From NCBI RefSeq assembly GCF_023612255.1, contig NZ_CP063231.1:4235255-4299254 (forward strand): a stretch of 64,000 bases of DNA, given 5' to 3'. The stretch comes from Luteibacter flocculans. Lineage in GTDB: Bacteria; Pseudomonadota; Gammaproteobacteria; Xanthomonadales; Rhodanobacteraceae. Made by a program: the position numbers and the translations under genes. Shown here one piece after another: positions 17,570-27,228 of this stretch (the first letter of the stretch is position 1; every line of letters starts with the position of its first letter). The notes below the pieces were generated by a model that did no database searches, was not told the origin of the DNA, and saw only the letters and a program-made list of their open reading frames with translations.

Positions 17570-19666
17570 TCAGAACCGATAGCTTGCGGTGCCGACGATG
17601 CTGCGGCGCGGTCCATAGAAGCAATCGCCACGTGCGAGGCAGCTCGCTGCGTACACCTGATCGGTAAGGTTCGCCGCATTCACCGAGAAACGCCATGGTC
17701 CGCTCGTATACGCCACCATCGCGTCGAACAGTGTCTTGGCCGGTACATGCAGGCGACCGGTTTCGTCGCTGTTCTTGCCGATGTAGCGCGCACCGAGGCC
17801 GAAGCTGAAGCCGTCGCTGTCCGCATCGTTGACGTGATACACGCCCCATACCGAGCCCTGGTTCTTCGGCAATCCAGCCACGATGCTGCCATCGTCAGGA
17901 CGCGCCCGGGTCCAGGTGTACGTACCGATCAGATCCACGTGCGACGCGATGCGTGTGGATGCTTCCAACTCCACGCCGTGCGTCTTTGCCCTGCCCGACT
18001 GAATCTGGTTCAGCGGATTCGCGGGATCGGGTGCCAGGCGATTTTCCTCGCGCAGATCGTAGTAAGTAGCCGTGATCAACGTGGGCGACCCCACCGGCTG
18101 ATACTTCACACCGGCTTCGTATTGCTTGCCTCGCAGTGGCTCGTAAGGGCGGTTGTAGAAGTCCAGGCTATCCAGCGGTTGGAACGATTCGGTATAGCTG
18201 ACGTAGGGCACCAGACCGTTGTCGAAGCGATACATCACGCCGAAGCGCGAGGTGGTCGCGTTGTCCACGGAGCGCGTGTCGCCCGTGGTCAGCGTGGCGC
18301 GGTCGTGACGCAGGCCGAGCGTCGCGATCCAGTGCTCGCCCCAGTGAATCTGATCCTGGAGATAGACGCCGGTCTGACGACTGCGACTGGACGCCACCGG
18401 GAAGACATCGGGCGCAACAAAACCGTTGCCGTAGACGGGCGCGTAGAGATCGAACGGCGTGGCGTCGTAACCGTTGCCCTGGCGGCTGTCGGTATGCGAG
18501 TAGCCCACATCGAGGCCGATCAGTACGCGATGCTGCATACCGGCAACGTCGACGTCGGCTTCGGCATGCGTGTCCGTGACGAAGCGCTTGTGCCGGTTGA
18601 TCGAGACGTAACTGTAACGCGCGACGGTCCGCTGCTCGGGATCGAGGAACGGGTAGGAAGGGTCCGAATAGACGTTCGGATACAGCGTGCGGTAATCGAC
18701 GTTGTCGTGCGAGTAGCGCATGTTCTGGACGAATTTCCACGTATCGTTGAAGCGATGCTCGAACAACGAGGTCACGGCACGCTGGTTCGTGTCGTACCGA
18801 TCGAAGTCGGGCTCGCTCACGAAGCGCCGCGTATCGATGCGGCCATTGGGGTTCGGCAGTAGCGTGCCCGCATGCGGCAGGAAATTCAGCGACGTACCGT
18901 TGTGGTCGAACTGCAGGTTCGCCAACAACGCCCAGCGCGTATCGCTGTCCGGCATCCAGGTGATCGACGGCGCAATGGCCTTGCGATCGTCCGGCACGTG
19001 ATCGATCTGCGAGTTCGCGTCGCGATACACGCCGATCAACCGGTAGGCCCAATGCCCGGCTTTATCGAGCGGCCCGGTGAAATCGAAAGCGACCTGCTTG
19101 CGCGCGTTGTTGCCCCATTGCGCTTCCACCTCGTGCGCCGCGGTGAACTGCGGCAGCTTCGAGGACAGGGCGATCAATCCGCCCGTGGTTCCCTGGCCGT
19201 ACAGTACCGACGACGGACCGCGAACGATTTCGAGGCGGTCCAGGAAATACGGCTCGGTGCGCGCATACGAGTTCCCGAAGTACTGGCGCAAGCCATCGAG
19301 GTACTGTGTGAACGAGGTACCGCGGAGAAACGCGTCATCGCCGCGGCTGTCCACGCCGTACGCATCGGCGCGCACGCCGGCCGAATAGCGCAACGCGTCC
19401 TGCACCGTGAGCACGCCCTGGTCGCGCATCTGCGCGCTGGAAACCACGGAGATCGCCTGCGGCGTCTCGATGATCGGCGTGTCGGTCTTGGTCGCGGCCG
19501 AACCTTCGGTGCTCACATAGCCGGTGACCGGTGTGGTGCCCGTCACGGACACCGGCGCGAGCTGCACGGCCTTGTCGTTCGATGGCGTGCTGTCCTGGGC
19601 GGATGCCGCCAGCGGAAGGAATGCGCCCGCGATCATCAAGGGCAGCGACTTCTTCAGCAAAATCAT
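17570..19666 (-). CDS. TonB-dependent siderophore receptor
   Basis: 698-residue outer-membrane receptor. A signal peptide (MILLKKSLPLMIAGAFLPLAASA) is followed by the plug domain with TDTPIIETPQAISVVSS and the FLDRLEIVRGPSSVLYGQG signature, then a long beta-barrel ending in the aromatic residue of IVGTASYRF. The sequence groups with ferric-siderophore receptors (FhuE/FpvA-like) although no N-terminal signalling domain is present. The ATG at 19666 has GGGGA upstream. A Fur-box-like palindrome 55-75 bp upstream indicates iron repression. Energy should come from the TonB-ExbBD cluster at 54.9-57.3 kb. Confidence 0.94.
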   Translation of the reverse strand: MILLKKSLPLMIAGAFLPLAASAQDSTPSNDKAVQLAPVSVTGTTPVTGYVSTEGSAATKTDTPIIETPQAISVVSSAQMRDQGVLTVQDALRYSAGVRADAYGVDSRGDDAFLRGTSFTQYLDGLRQYFGNSYARTEPYFLDRLEIVRGPSSVLYGQGTTGGLIALSSKLPQFTAAHEVEAQWGNNARKQVAFDFTGPLDKAGHWAYRLIGVYRDANSQIDHVPDDRKAIAPSITWMPDSDTRWALLANLQFDHNGTSLNFLPHAGTLLPNPNGRIDTRRFVSEPDFDRYDTNQRAVTSLFEHRFNDTWKFVQNMRYSHDNVDYRTLYPNVYSDPSYPFLDPEQRTVARYSYVSINRHKRFVTDTHAEADVDVAGMQHRVLIGLDVGYSHTDSRQGNGYDATPFDLYAPVYGNGFVAPDVFPVASSRSRQTGVYLQDQIHWGEHWIATLGLRHDRATLTTGDTRSVDNATTSRFGVMYRFDNGLVPYVSYTESFQPLDSLDFYNRPYEPLRGKQYEAGVKYQPVGSPTLITATYYDLREENRLAPDPANPLNQIQSGRAKTHGVELEASTRIASHVDLIGTYTWTRARPDDGSIVAGLPKNQGSVWGVYHVNDADSDGFSFGLGARYIGKNSDETGRLHVPAKTLFDAMVAYTSGPWRFSVNAANLTDQVYAASCLARGDCFYGPRRSIVGTASYRF

Positions 19667-19717
19667 GGTGTTCCCCAGCGGAGGGGCGTGAAAGCAGGCC
19701 ACGCCCGTCAAATCAAT

Positions 19718-19741
19718 GCGAATGAATCTCATTCATATTGA
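19718..19741 (-). promoter_or_regulatory. Fur box upstream of siderophore receptor
   Basis: GAATGA-ATC-TCATTC is a perfect palindrome embedded in an AT-rich stretch, matching the style of the Fur consensus with its GATAATGATAATC repeats. It lies 54 bp before the receptor start, where a promoter is expected. Confidence 0.7.
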
Positions 19742-19779
19742 CGGAATCCACTGGTTGTCGCAAGAACGCGCTGCGGTTT

Positions 19780-20442
19780 TCAGGCCGCGATAAGCAGATC
19801 CTCGAAGAACGCGCCGATAGGCTGGTCGGGATGCGCGATCTGGATTTCCAGGATCCAGAGACCGGGTACAGGCACCGCATCGAACTTCCCGAGCGTGCCC
19901 GCCTTGTGCACGGCGTGCGGGTAGTCGCCGACCCGATGGCCCTTCGTTTCGTGGTTCAGGCGCCAGCCCATGGCCCGGGCCTCCGCATCCGCGAAGGCAT
20001 AGAGGTCCGTGCCCATGACGCCGTCGCGCCAACGCGCCGCCGTGCGTTCGAACAATTCGCGAGCGGCGTTCGCGCACGCGTGCATGGTGGGGTCGTCGCC
20101 CACCACGAAGGTGTCGCCGACGTCGCCTTCGTGGCCGTCGAACACCGGGCCCAGGTCGATGAAGAAGAGGTCCGCCTCGCGGAGGACGGTCCCGGGTTCG
20201 GAACGCTGGCGGAAGGTCTTCAATGTATTGGCGCCGAAGCGCACGATGCTCGGATGCCAGATACGCTGCATGCCCGCGGCCTTGAGGCGTTGCTTCGCCA
20301 AGTCGCGTGCCGCCGGTTCGTCCATCCCCACCTCGATACGCGATGCGATGTCGCGCAGCGCGGCCCACGACCGCTCACGGGCGGCGAGCATACGTTCCGG
20401 GGAATATGCGGCGCCGACGTGTTCGGCAGTAGCGACGGGCAT
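19780..20442 (-). CDS. M24-family metallopeptidase (Xaa-Pro/Met aminopeptidase fold)
   Basis: 220 residues with a pita-bread fold. All five metal ligands of the M24 family can be assigned: Asp96 (FFIDLG), Asp107 (EGDVGDTF), His169 (KGHRVG), Glu199 (WILEIQ) and Glu214 (FFEDLL). Sequence around the ligands is unlike classical methionine aminopeptidase, so it is better treated as a stand-alone M24 peptidase of unknown specificity, or a creatinase-like homologue. The start is the ATG at 20442, just inside a strong upstream hairpin. Confidence 0.85.
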   Translation of the reverse strand: MPVATAEHVGAAYSPERMLAARERSWAALRDIASRIEVGMDEPAARDLAKQRLKAAGMQRIWHPSIVRFGANTLKTFRQRSEPGTVLREADLFFIDLGPVFDGHEGDVGDTFVVGDDPTMHACANAARELFERTAARWRDGVMGTDLYAFADAEARAMGWRLNHETKGHRVGDYPHAVHKAGTLGKFDAVPVPGLWILEIQIAHPDQPIGAFFEDLLIAA

Positions 20443-20452
20443 CGATGCGGTC

Positions 20453-20492
20453 CTGCGTAGCGGCAGAGCATTATGGCCCTGCCGCTACGCAG
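20453..20492. repeat. Perfect 14-bp inverted repeat
   Basis: CTGCGTAGCGGCAG and CTGCCGCTACGCAG pair perfectly around a 12-nt loop, 10 bp upstream of the M24 peptidase ATG. It has no T-run in either direction. It may end the ACP transcript, be a REP-type element or hide the downstream ribosome-binding region. Confidence 0.6.
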
Positions 20493-20605
20493 CGTCGATG
20501 TCGATCATCGCCTGAGCAGCTTGCATGCCGCTTTCCAGCACGGTTTTCACACACGCAATGACGGAGCCGATACGTATAGGCACCCACCCTCTGCCCATCT
20601 GTCCG

Positions 20606-20842
20606 CTACTTTTTGATTTTAGTTTCGACGTAAGAGACAAGGTCGTCGACGGTGTTCAATTTGGTGAGGTCCTCGTCATCCAGCTCGATATCGAATTCCT
20701 CGTCGATGGCCATAATGAGCTCCACTGTATCGAGACTATCGATCCCCAAAGTCTTTGCGGTGCTTTCCGCCTTGACATCTCCTTCCTGCAGCCCTAGTTG
20801 ATCGCTCAATATCTTGTATATTTTGGCGCGAACGTTATCCAT
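20606..20842 (-). CDS. Stand-alone acyl carrier protein
   Basis: 78-residue acidic ACP with phosphopantetheine attachment Ser36 in LGIDSLDTVEL, and the four-helix ACP pattern from DNVRAKIYKILSDQLG to VDDLVSYVETKIKK. It sits away from any fatty-acid synthesis genes, so it is either a second ACP for a special pathway or a relocated acpP. Its base composition is visibly AT-richer than its neighbours, which can reflect high-expression codon choice, constraint on an acidic protein or transfer. The long upstream in-frame extension is unrelated to ACPs, so the start is 20842. Confidence 0.93.
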   Translation of the reverse strand: MDNVRAKIYKILSDQLGLQEGDVKAESTAKTLGIDSLDTVELIMAIDEEFDIELDDEDLTKLNTVDDLVSYVETKIKK

Positions 20843-21027
20843 GTCGTCTTCCCTCCCACTGTCGTCTCGACCGAGCACACCCTTGAGCTCTGGTTGCGGC
20901 ATGCACAGAATGCCCCAGCTACAGCGCTGATAAACGCCATCGGATGGGATTTTTCGCTGTGTCGTATCGGCACGTTGTGGCGCCACGCACGGTTAACTAA
21001 CGCGATGGCGAAGCCGAGCCGAAGAGA

Positions 21028-22083
21028 TCAGCGCACGTCGAGCAGCGAACGAATATCCCGCAGCGCCTTGTAGCGCCGCACGAGATTCAGTGGCTTGCGC
21101 TTGAGCGTGCCGAAATCGCCGCGATGAAACGCATCTACCGCGTCGAGCACGCGTTCGCTCGAACGCCCATCGCGATACGGATGAATGTCGTCGCCATGAG
21201 CGCGGATCGCCGCCATCAGTTCGGGCGGATGAGACAGCGCGCGGTCGATGGCAGCGTCCACGTCTGCGGGTGACGCCACGTCAAGCATGAAAGGCTGCGG
21301 CACGCGATTGGCGACCGTGACCACCGGCTTGCCCATCACCGCGAACTCATGCACCACGGACGACGTATCGCAGACCAGCACGTCCGCCGCACGCTCCATC
21401 TCGATCAGGTGTTCGGAGGTAAGAAAGCGCGCATTCGGTCCTTCGAGTCCACGGTAGGCGGCGAACAGATCGTCGGAGCACTTGGGATGCAGTGTGAGCA
21501 GCCATTGCCGATCGCCGCGCGCGATCATTGAGCGCAGCGGCTCCACCATGGCCGGCGCGCTGCTCAGTCGATGGCTGAACGTGGAGGCGTACATGACGAC
21601 GGGCCGCCCATCGCGCGGCAGGTCGATCGTCGATGCCGCCGATGGCGCGAACAGCGGATCCAGTTTGGGCCAACCCGTCTCGCGCACGGCGAAGTAGCCA
21701 TGCTCGCGCGCCAGCGCCTCGAAGGGCAGCGTCGTGGACGGCCCCTGCGTCACGTAAAGGTCGAAGAAACCGCGAATGGCGAAGTGACCCCGGTCCGGCT
21801 CCCGCTTCTGCGCATTGAACCCGTGGAACACCTGCACCTTGGTACCCGGAAGCGCCGGAGAGACCCAGTTGGCGGCGCAGTACACGGCTTCCGGTCGCAT
21901 GGCACGCGCCTCGCGCAGGCTGCGTACGCGACGCTCGTCGGGCGTGAGCTGCGCTGCCATCGCTGCCGGCACGACCCAGGCCACGTCGATGCCCCGCGCG
22001 CGCGCCGCCGCGGCCAGCGGACGCAGGATAGGCAACGCATACGACTCGGTGGCAAACATCAGGCACGCGCTCAAGGCCGGCAC
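21028..22083 (-). CDS. CDP-glycerol glycerophosphotransferase-family protein
   Basis: 351-residue TagB/TagF-like transferase. It shows the GT-B style C-terminal block VMYASTFSHRLSSAPAM, TLHPKC and the nucleotide/phosphate-binding end CDTSSVVHEFAVMGKPVV. In Gram-positive bacteria this family polymerises glycerol phosphate for teichoic acid; in xanthomonads related proteins stand beside LPS core transferases. The gene is divergent from a WaaE-like transferase. The start is uncertain: GTG at 22083 (used) or ATG at 22059 (MFATESYALP). Role in decorating LPS or another glycan is inference. Confidence 0.82.
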   Translation of the reverse strand: MPALSACLMFATESYALPILRPLAAAARARGIDVAWVVPAAMAAQLTPDERRVRSLREARAMRPEAVYCAANWVSPALPGTKVQVFHGFNAQKREPDRGHFAIRGFFDLYVTQGPSTTLPFEALAREHGYFAVRETGWPKLDPLFAPSAASTIDLPRDGRPVVMYASTFSHRLSSAPAMVEPLRSMIARGDRQWLLTLHPKCSDDLFAAYRGLEGPNARFLTSEHLIEMERAADVLVCDTSSVVHEFAVMGKPVVTVANRVPQPFMLDVASPADVDAAIDRALSHPPELMAAIRAHGDDIHPYRDGRSSERVLDAVDAFHRGDFGTLKRKPLNLVRRYKALRDIRSLLDVR

Positions 22084-22106
22084 TCCGCGCTGGACGACAT
22101 GGCATT

Positions 22107-22916
22107 ATGACGGCTGCCTACCCGACCCCGCACCTGGTGACGCCCCCGATGACCGCACGGCCCCTTTCCCTTTGCGTGATCACCCAGAACGAGGCCGATC
22201 GCATTCGGGACTGCCTGGCATCCGCTGCACCGTTCTGCGACGACATGGTCGTGGTCGACGGCGGGTCCACCGACGACACCGTGGCCATCGCGCGCGCGGC
22301 GGGGGCGCGCGTGATCGAACGCTCCTTCGATGGCTTCCGCAGCCAGAAGGCCTTCGCGGTGGCGCAGGCAAAGAACGACTGGGTGCTCTGCCTGGACGCC
22401 GACGAACGCGTTGGCCCGGAACTCCGCGCAGCCATCGAGAAGGCCTGCGACAGCGGGTTCGACGCCGCGGGGTACCGGTTCTATCGCCGCAACGATTTCT
22501 TCGGCCATTTCATGCGCCACGGCAACGCGGGCGCGGACAAGGTGCTGCGCCTGTTCGACCGCCGCCGCGGCGGTTGGCGCGGGCCCCGCGAGATCCACGA
22601 GTCCGTGACGGTGGATGGCGAGGTGCGCATGCTGCCTGGCTTTCTCGACCACTATCCCTATCGATCGCTGTCTGAGCTGATGGCCAAGCAGGAACGCTAC
22701 GCGCACATGATGGCGACCGAAGAATTCGCTGCGGGCAAGCGAGCCACCATGATGCAGATCGTCGTGAGCCCGGCATGGCGGTTCTTTCGCGGCTACGTGC
22801 TGCGCGCGGGCTTTCTCGATGGCTGGCGCGGCATCGTGTATGCCTTGCTGCGCGTGGAGTACGTACGCCGCAAGTACGTGAAGCTCTGGCTGCTCCAGCA
22901 CGGCCAGAAGCCGTAG
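22107..22916 (+). CDS. Family 2 glycosyltransferase, WaaE-like (LPS core)
   Basis: 269 residues from the first ATG, or 255 from MTARPLS at 22149. The GT2 domain carries the nucleotide-sugar motifs VVVDGGSTDDTV and LCLDADERV, followed by GPREIHESV and a basic, partly hydrophobic C-terminus (FFRGYVLRAGFLDGWRGIVYALL). This pattern fits the WaaE/KdtX group that adds a sugar to the inner LPS core, acting at the inner membrane. The divergent CDP-glycerol transferase-like gene suggests a shared envelope pathway. Confidence 0.88.
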   Translation: MTAAYPTPHLVTPPMTARPLSLCVITQNEADRIRDCLASAAPFCDDMVVVDGGSTDDTVAIARAAGARVIERSFDGFRSQKAFAVAQAKNDWVLCLDADERVGPELRAAIEKACDSGFDAAGYRFYRRNDFFGHFMRHGNAGADKVLRLFDRRRGGWRGPREIHESVTVDGEVRMLPGFLDHYPYRSLSELMAKQERYAHMMATEEFAAGKRATMMQIVVSPAWRFFRGYVLRAGFLDGWRGIVYALLRVEYVRRKYVKLWLLQHGQKP

Positions 22917-22920
22917 CGCC

Positions 22921-23994
22921 TTACAGCCGCAGCAGCCTTGCTGCGTGTTCCACGATGTCCCGCACGATAGCGTCCGCGGCGCTCTCGCGTGCCAGCGCGG
23001 CCGCCTGCCCCGCCCATAGCGGCTGAAAGTCACCGATGCCGCGCGCTTCGGTCGACGTACGAAGCGGCGCAAGCGGCCCTCCTGCCAGCGGGAATGGCAG
23101 CACGTCGGCGGACAACGGGCCCAGCTCACGCATGATCCTGTTCACCACGCCACGCGCTGGACGCCCGGTCAGCACATTGGTGATCGCCGTATTGTCGTCG
23201 CGCGCCATGCGCACCGCCTGCCGGTGGACCGGCACGCTGGTAGCTTCGTCGGCCAGCAGGAACGCACTGCCGATCTGCACGGCGGAGGCACCGAGACACA
23301 GGGCCGCCGCCATACCCCGACCGTCGGCGATGCCGCCCGCGGCAACGACCGGCACGTGCAGGGCATCGACCAATTGCGGCACCAGCGCGAGCGTGCCCGG
23401 TTGCGTGGACATGTCATCGGTCAGGAAATTGCCGCGGTGCCCGCCCGCTTCGTAGCCCTGCGCAATGACCGCGTCGCAACCCCGCTCGGCGAGCCAGCGG
23501 CCCTCGGCCACGGTGGTGGCCGAAGACAACACGACCGCCCCAGTCGCTTTCACCCGCGCCAGCAAGCGCTCGTCAGGCAAGCCGAAATGGAAACTCACGA
23601 CTTCGGGGCGCAGCGCTTCGACCATGGCGCACAGGCTCGCGTCGAACGGCGCCCTGCCCCCGGCCGGCGGTAAGCCATGCGGATCGACACCGAACTCGTC
23701 GAAGTACGGCGCCAGTCGCGTCAGCCAGCGCGCCTCGGCCTCCGGCATCGCAGGTTGGGGATGGTGCGCGAAGAAATTGAGGTTGAGCGGACCGTCCACG
23801 GCTGCACGGAAGGCGGCCACCTCCGTGGTCGCCTTCTCCACGCCGATCGACGAACACGGAATGGCACCGAGTCCACCGGCCCGCGCGACGGCAATCGCCA
23901 GCGCGGACAGACCCGAACCGGCCATCGGCGCGAGCAGGAGCGGGTGTTCGATCGACAGAAGATCGAGCAGTCGACGGTCGGTCCAGGCGGGCAT
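22921..23994 (-). CDS. Nitronate monooxygenase / NAD(P)H-dependent flavin oxidoreductase
   Basis: 357-residue FMN enzyme of the nitronate monooxygenase (2-nitropropane dioxygenase) family. TIM-barrel landmarks include PMAGSGLSALAIAVARAGG near residue 25, the VAQG-like IAQGYEAGGHRG with the catalytic-type His, and the phosphate-binding VVAAGGIADGRGMAAALCLGA. It should oxidise alkyl nitronates such as propionate-3-nitronate, a plant or fungal toxin. The ATG at 23994 is chosen because the upstream extension is unlike the family. Its end lies 4 bp from the convergent GT2 stop. Confidence 0.9.
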   Translation of the reverse strand: MPAWTDRRLLDLLSIEHPLLLAPMAGSGLSALAIAVARAGGLGAIPCSSIGVEKATTEVAAFRAAVDGPLNLNFFAHHPQPAMPEAEARWLTRLAPYFDEFGVDPHGLPPAGGRAPFDASLCAMVEALRPEVVSFHFGLPDERLLARVKATGAVVLSSATTVAEGRWLAERGCDAVIAQGYEAGGHRGNFLTDDMSTQPGTLALVPQLVDALHVPVVAAGGIADGRGMAAALCLGASAVQIGSAFLLADEATSVPVHRQAVRMARDDNTAITNVLTGRPARGVVNRIMRELGPLSADVLPFPLAGGPLAPLRTSTEARGIGDFQPLWAGQAAALARESAADAIVRDIVEHAARLLRL

Positions 23995-24070
23995 AAGGTC
24001 ATCGGAAGCAGCCAGTACCGCGCAAGGATAGCGCCGGACGTGTTGCCCGAGCGTTGCGCCAGCGCGGCGA

Positions 24071-26272
24071 CTAACCGGCGACGGGTGGCAAGCGCCCGAT
24101 GATCTTGTCCAACGTGATCGGGTAATCCCGCACGCGCACACCCGTCGCGTTGTAGACCGCGTTCGCTACCGCAGCCGCGACGCCGCAGATGCCCAGTTCG
24201 CCCACGCCCTTGGCCTTCATCGGCGAGGAGATGGGATCGGTCTCGTCGAGGAACACCACCTCCTGGTGCGGGATGTCGGCATGCACCGGCACCTCGTAGC
24301 CCGCCAGGTCGTGGTTGACGAAGAAGCCGAGGCGCTTGTCCACCACCAGTTCTTCCATCAGGGCCGCGCCAGCTCCCATCGTCATCGCGCCGATGACCTG
24401 GCTGCGTGCCGATTTCGGATTCAGGATACGGCCCGCCGCGCATACGGCAAGCATGCGCTGGATACGGATTTCCGCCGTGGCCGCGTCGACGCGAACCTCG
24501 ACGAAATGCGCACCGAACGTAGACTGCTGATAGCGCTTGTCGAGATCGCCGTATTCCATCGCGTCCTCGGCGACGACGTCGCCGTTTGCCGCGGCTTGGG
24601 CGAGTGGCACGCGCCGTCCATCCACGACAACCTGCCCGTCTTCGAAACTCGCCTTCGCCGGATCCAGGCCCAACGTCGTCGCGATGGCCTCGCGAAGTTT
24701 CATGCAGGCAGCATAGACACCCGCGGTGGAACTGTTGCCACCCCACTGCCCGCCGGACCCGGCCGAGACCGGGAACGAGGAATCACCCAGGCGTACATCC
24801 ACGCCGCTCAGCGGCAAGCCGAGCATTTCCGCGGCGGTCTGTCCGATGATCGTGTAGCTGCCGGTGCCGATATCGGTCATATCGGTCTCGACGACCAGGC
24901 GTCCGCTACGTTCGAGACGTACGCGCGCACCCGACTTGGTCACGAGGTTGTTGCGGAACGCAGCCGCCATGCCCATGCCCACCAACCAGCGGCCATCGCG
25001 CGTGCCGCCCGGACGCTGCGGTCGACGATCCCAGCCGAATCGGCTCGCGCCCGTACGCAGGCACTCCACCAGCCGGCGTTGCGAGAACGGCCGCGTCGGT
25101 TTTTCGGGGTCTACCTGCGTGTCGTTGCGAACGCGAAACTCGACCGGGTCCATGCCGAGCTTTTCGGCCATCTCGTCGATCGCGATTTCCAGCGCCATCA
25201 TGCCCGACGCTTCGCCGGGCGCACGCATCGCGTTGCCTTCCGGCAGGTCCAGCGTGGCAAGTCGCATCGCCGTCATGCGATGGGCACCGGCATACAGCAG
25301 CCGTGTCTGCTCCACTGCCGTTTCGGGATCGCCCTCAGGCAGGTTGCCCGACCAGCTCTCGTGCGCGATCGCCTCGATCTTTCCGTCCTTCGACGCGCCC
25401 ATGCGAAGACGCTGGATCGTGGCCGGTCGATGCGTGGTGTTGTTGGCAATGAGTGGTCGTTGTAGGGCCACCGCCACCGGCCTCCCTGCGGCGCGCGCGC
25501 CGAGCGCGGCAAGCAGGGCGTCGGCACGCAGGAAGAGCTTTCCGCCGAAGCCGCCACCGATATACGGGGACACCAGGCGAACGTTCTCCTTCGGAATCCC
25601 CAGCGTCTTCGCCACGTCGCCGCGGCTCCAGTCGATCATTTGATTGGAGGTCCACAGCGTGACCTTGTCGCCGTCCCACGCCGCGATAGTGGCGTGGGGC
25701 TCCATCATCGCGTGGGAGTGATCGGGCGTCGTATAGGTCTGGTCCAGCGTCACCGCCGATGCAGCAAAGGCTGCGTCGAAATTGCCCACGGCGGTATCGG
25801 GCTTGCCGCCATCTGGCTTCTTTGCCGTGGCTTTTGCCGCGGCAAGATCGAACTGGCCCTTGCTGCGCGTGTAATCCACACGTACGAGCTGCGCCGCGGC
25901 GCGCGCCTGTTCAAAGGTTTCAGCGACCACGACGGCCACGGCCTGATGGTAGTGCTCGACGTCCGGACCGCCGAGAAGACGCGCGGTGTTGAATTTGCCC
26001 TTGCCGAGCTTGCCGGCATTCTGAGCCGTTACCACGGTAAGCACCCCAGGTGCACGCTTGGCGCGCGTCGTGTCGATCGCGGTAATGCGCCCCTTGGCGA
26101 TGGCCGATCCGACGACGTAGCCGTACGCGTGATCGGGTACCGCATCGTGCCGTTCGTAGGCGTAGTGGGCCGTACCCGTGGTCTTCAATGGGCCGTCGAT
26201 GCGGTCCGTGGGCTGGCCCACGACCTTGAGGCGGTCGATGGGATTGGTCGTGGCGGGCGTGTCGAATTTCAT
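24071..26272 (-). CDS. paoC: Molybdopterin subunit of PaoC-type aldehyde oxidoreductase
   Basis: 733 residues, the same size as E. coli PaoC (YagR). The Mo-cofactor domains include [13 protein letters not shown] and [14 protein letters not shown]; the active-site Glu692 lies in [12 protein letters not shown], at the position reported for the E. coli enzyme. The complex oxidises aromatic and aliphatic aldehydes in the periplasm, a detoxification role. It overlaps the FAD subunit stop by ATGA and is the last gene of the operon. No PaoD-type maturation chaperone is beside it. Confidence 0.93.
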   Translation of the reverse strand: MKFDTPATTNPIDRLKVVGQPTDRIDGPLKTTGTAHYAYERHDAVPDHAYGYVVGSAIAKGRITAIDTTRAKRAPGVLTVVTAQNAGKLGKGKFNTARLLGGPDVEHYHQAVAVVVAETFEQARAAAQLVRVDYTRSKGQFDLAAAKATAKKPDGGKPDTAVGNFDAAFAASAVTLDQTYTTPDHSHAMMEPHATIAAWDGDKVTLWTSNQMIDWSRGDVAKTLGIPKENVRLVSPYIGGGFGGKLFLRADALLAALGARAAGRPVAVALQRPLIANNTTHRPATIQRLRMGASKDGKIEAIAHESWSGNLPEGDPETAVEQTRLLYAGAHRMTAMRLATLDLPEGNAMRAPGEASGMMALEIAIDEMAEKLGMDPVEFRVRNDTQVDPEKPTRPFSQRRLVECLRTGASRFGWDRRPQRPGGTRDGRWLVGMGMAAAFRNNLVTKSGARVRLERSGRLVVETDMTDIGTGSYTIIGQTAAEMLGLPLSGVDVRLGDSSFPVSAGSGGQWGGNSSTAGVYAACMKLREAIATTLGLDPAKASFEDGQVVVDGRRVPLAQAAANGDVVAEDAMEYGDLDKRYQQSTFGAHFVEVRVDAATAEIRIQRMLAVCAAGRILNPKSARSQVIGAMTMGAGAALMEELVVDKRLGFFVNHDLAGYEVPVHADIPHQEVVFLDETDPISSPMKAKGVGELGICGVAAAVANAVYNATGVRVRDYPITLDKIIGRLPPVAG

Positions 26273-27228
26273 GCGGCGCGCCCCTTTGCCTCGACCAACG
26301 CAGCGGCGAGGGTGCGCTCCGCCAGCGTGATCTTGTATGCGTTCTGCTCGGTAGGCTGCGCTCCATCGAACAGATGCTTCGCCACAGCCGCGGCGCCCTC
26401 CGGCAATGCCGCGTCAGCCGCCTCCATCCGCCACGGCTTGTGTGCCACGCCACCCATTGCCACGCAGCCTTTGCCATCCTTCTGCACGATCAACGCCACC
26501 GATACGAGCGCGAAGGCATAGGACGCGCGATCGCGCACCTTGTGATAAAGCTGCGCTCCGCCCACAGGCCGAGGCAGTGTGACCGCTGTGATCAATTCGC
26601 CCGGCGCCAGCGCGTGCTCGATGTGCGGTGTGCTCCCCGGCAAGGTATGGAATTGCGCAATCGGGATGCGGCGCGTTCCGCCATCGGGCTTTACGGTTTC
26701 CACGGTCGCATCGAGTGCGCGCATGGCGACGGCCATGTCGCTCGGATGCGTCGCGATGCAGGCCTCGCTTGCACCGACCACGGCGTGTTGCCGGCTGTAG
26801 CCACCGATGGCACCGCAACCGCTACCCGGCAAGCGCTTGTTGCAAGGCTGGTTGATGTCGTAGAAATACGGGCAACGCGTGCGTTGGAGCAGGTTGCCGG
26901 CCGTGGTCGCCTTGTTGCGCAGCTGACCCGATGCGCCAGACAGCAAGGCGCGGGACAATAACGGGTAGTCGCGACGCACGCGCGCATCCGCGGCCAGATC
27001 GGTGTTGCGGACCAGTGCCCCCACGCGCAGTCCACCCTCGTCGGTCGGCTCGATCCTGTCGAGATCGAGGCCATTGACGTCGATGAGATGTGACGGTTCC
27101 TCGACGCCTGTCTTCATGAGGTCGAGCAGGTTGGTGCCACCCGCAATGAAGCGAGCGCCCGGCGTGCATGCCGCTGCCGATGCCGCGGCCTTCGGCGAAT
27201 CGGCGCGCTCGTAGCTGAAAGGCTTCAT
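26269..27228 (-). CDS. paoB: FAD-binding subunit of PaoB-type aldehyde oxidoreductase
   Basis: 319-residue flavin subunit of the xanthine-dehydrogenase family. It shows the FAD loop [32 protein letters not shown] and, like E. coli PaoB, an extra cysteine-rich insert [16 protein letters not shown]...GSGCGA that holds a [4Fe-4S] cluster there. It relays electrons from the Mo/Fe-S subunits to the acceptor. It overlaps both neighbours by ATGA. The insert is the best evidence for the PaoABC type rather than xanthine dehydrogenase or CO dehydrogenase. Confidence 0.93.
   Translation of the reverse strand: MKPFSYERADSPKAAASAAACTPGARFIAGGTNLLDLMKTGVEEPSHLIDVNGLDLDRIEPTDEGGLRVGALVRNTDLAADARVRRDYPLLSRALLSGASGQLRNKATTAGNLLQRTRCPYFYDINQPCNKRLPGSGCGAIGGYSRQHAVVGASEACIATHPSDMAVAMRALDATVETVKPDGGTRRIPIAQFHTLPGSTPHIEHALAPGELITAVTLPRPVGGAQLYHKVRDRASYAFALVSVALIVQKDGKGCVAMGGVAHKPWRMEAADAALPEGAAAVAKHLFDGAQPTEQNAYKITLAERTLAAALVEAKGRAA

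Noticed and set aside
19780..20442. Calling the M24 peptidase methionine aminopeptidase (map)
   Set aside because: The metal ligands are present but the surrounding sequence differs from MetAP, and context gives no support.
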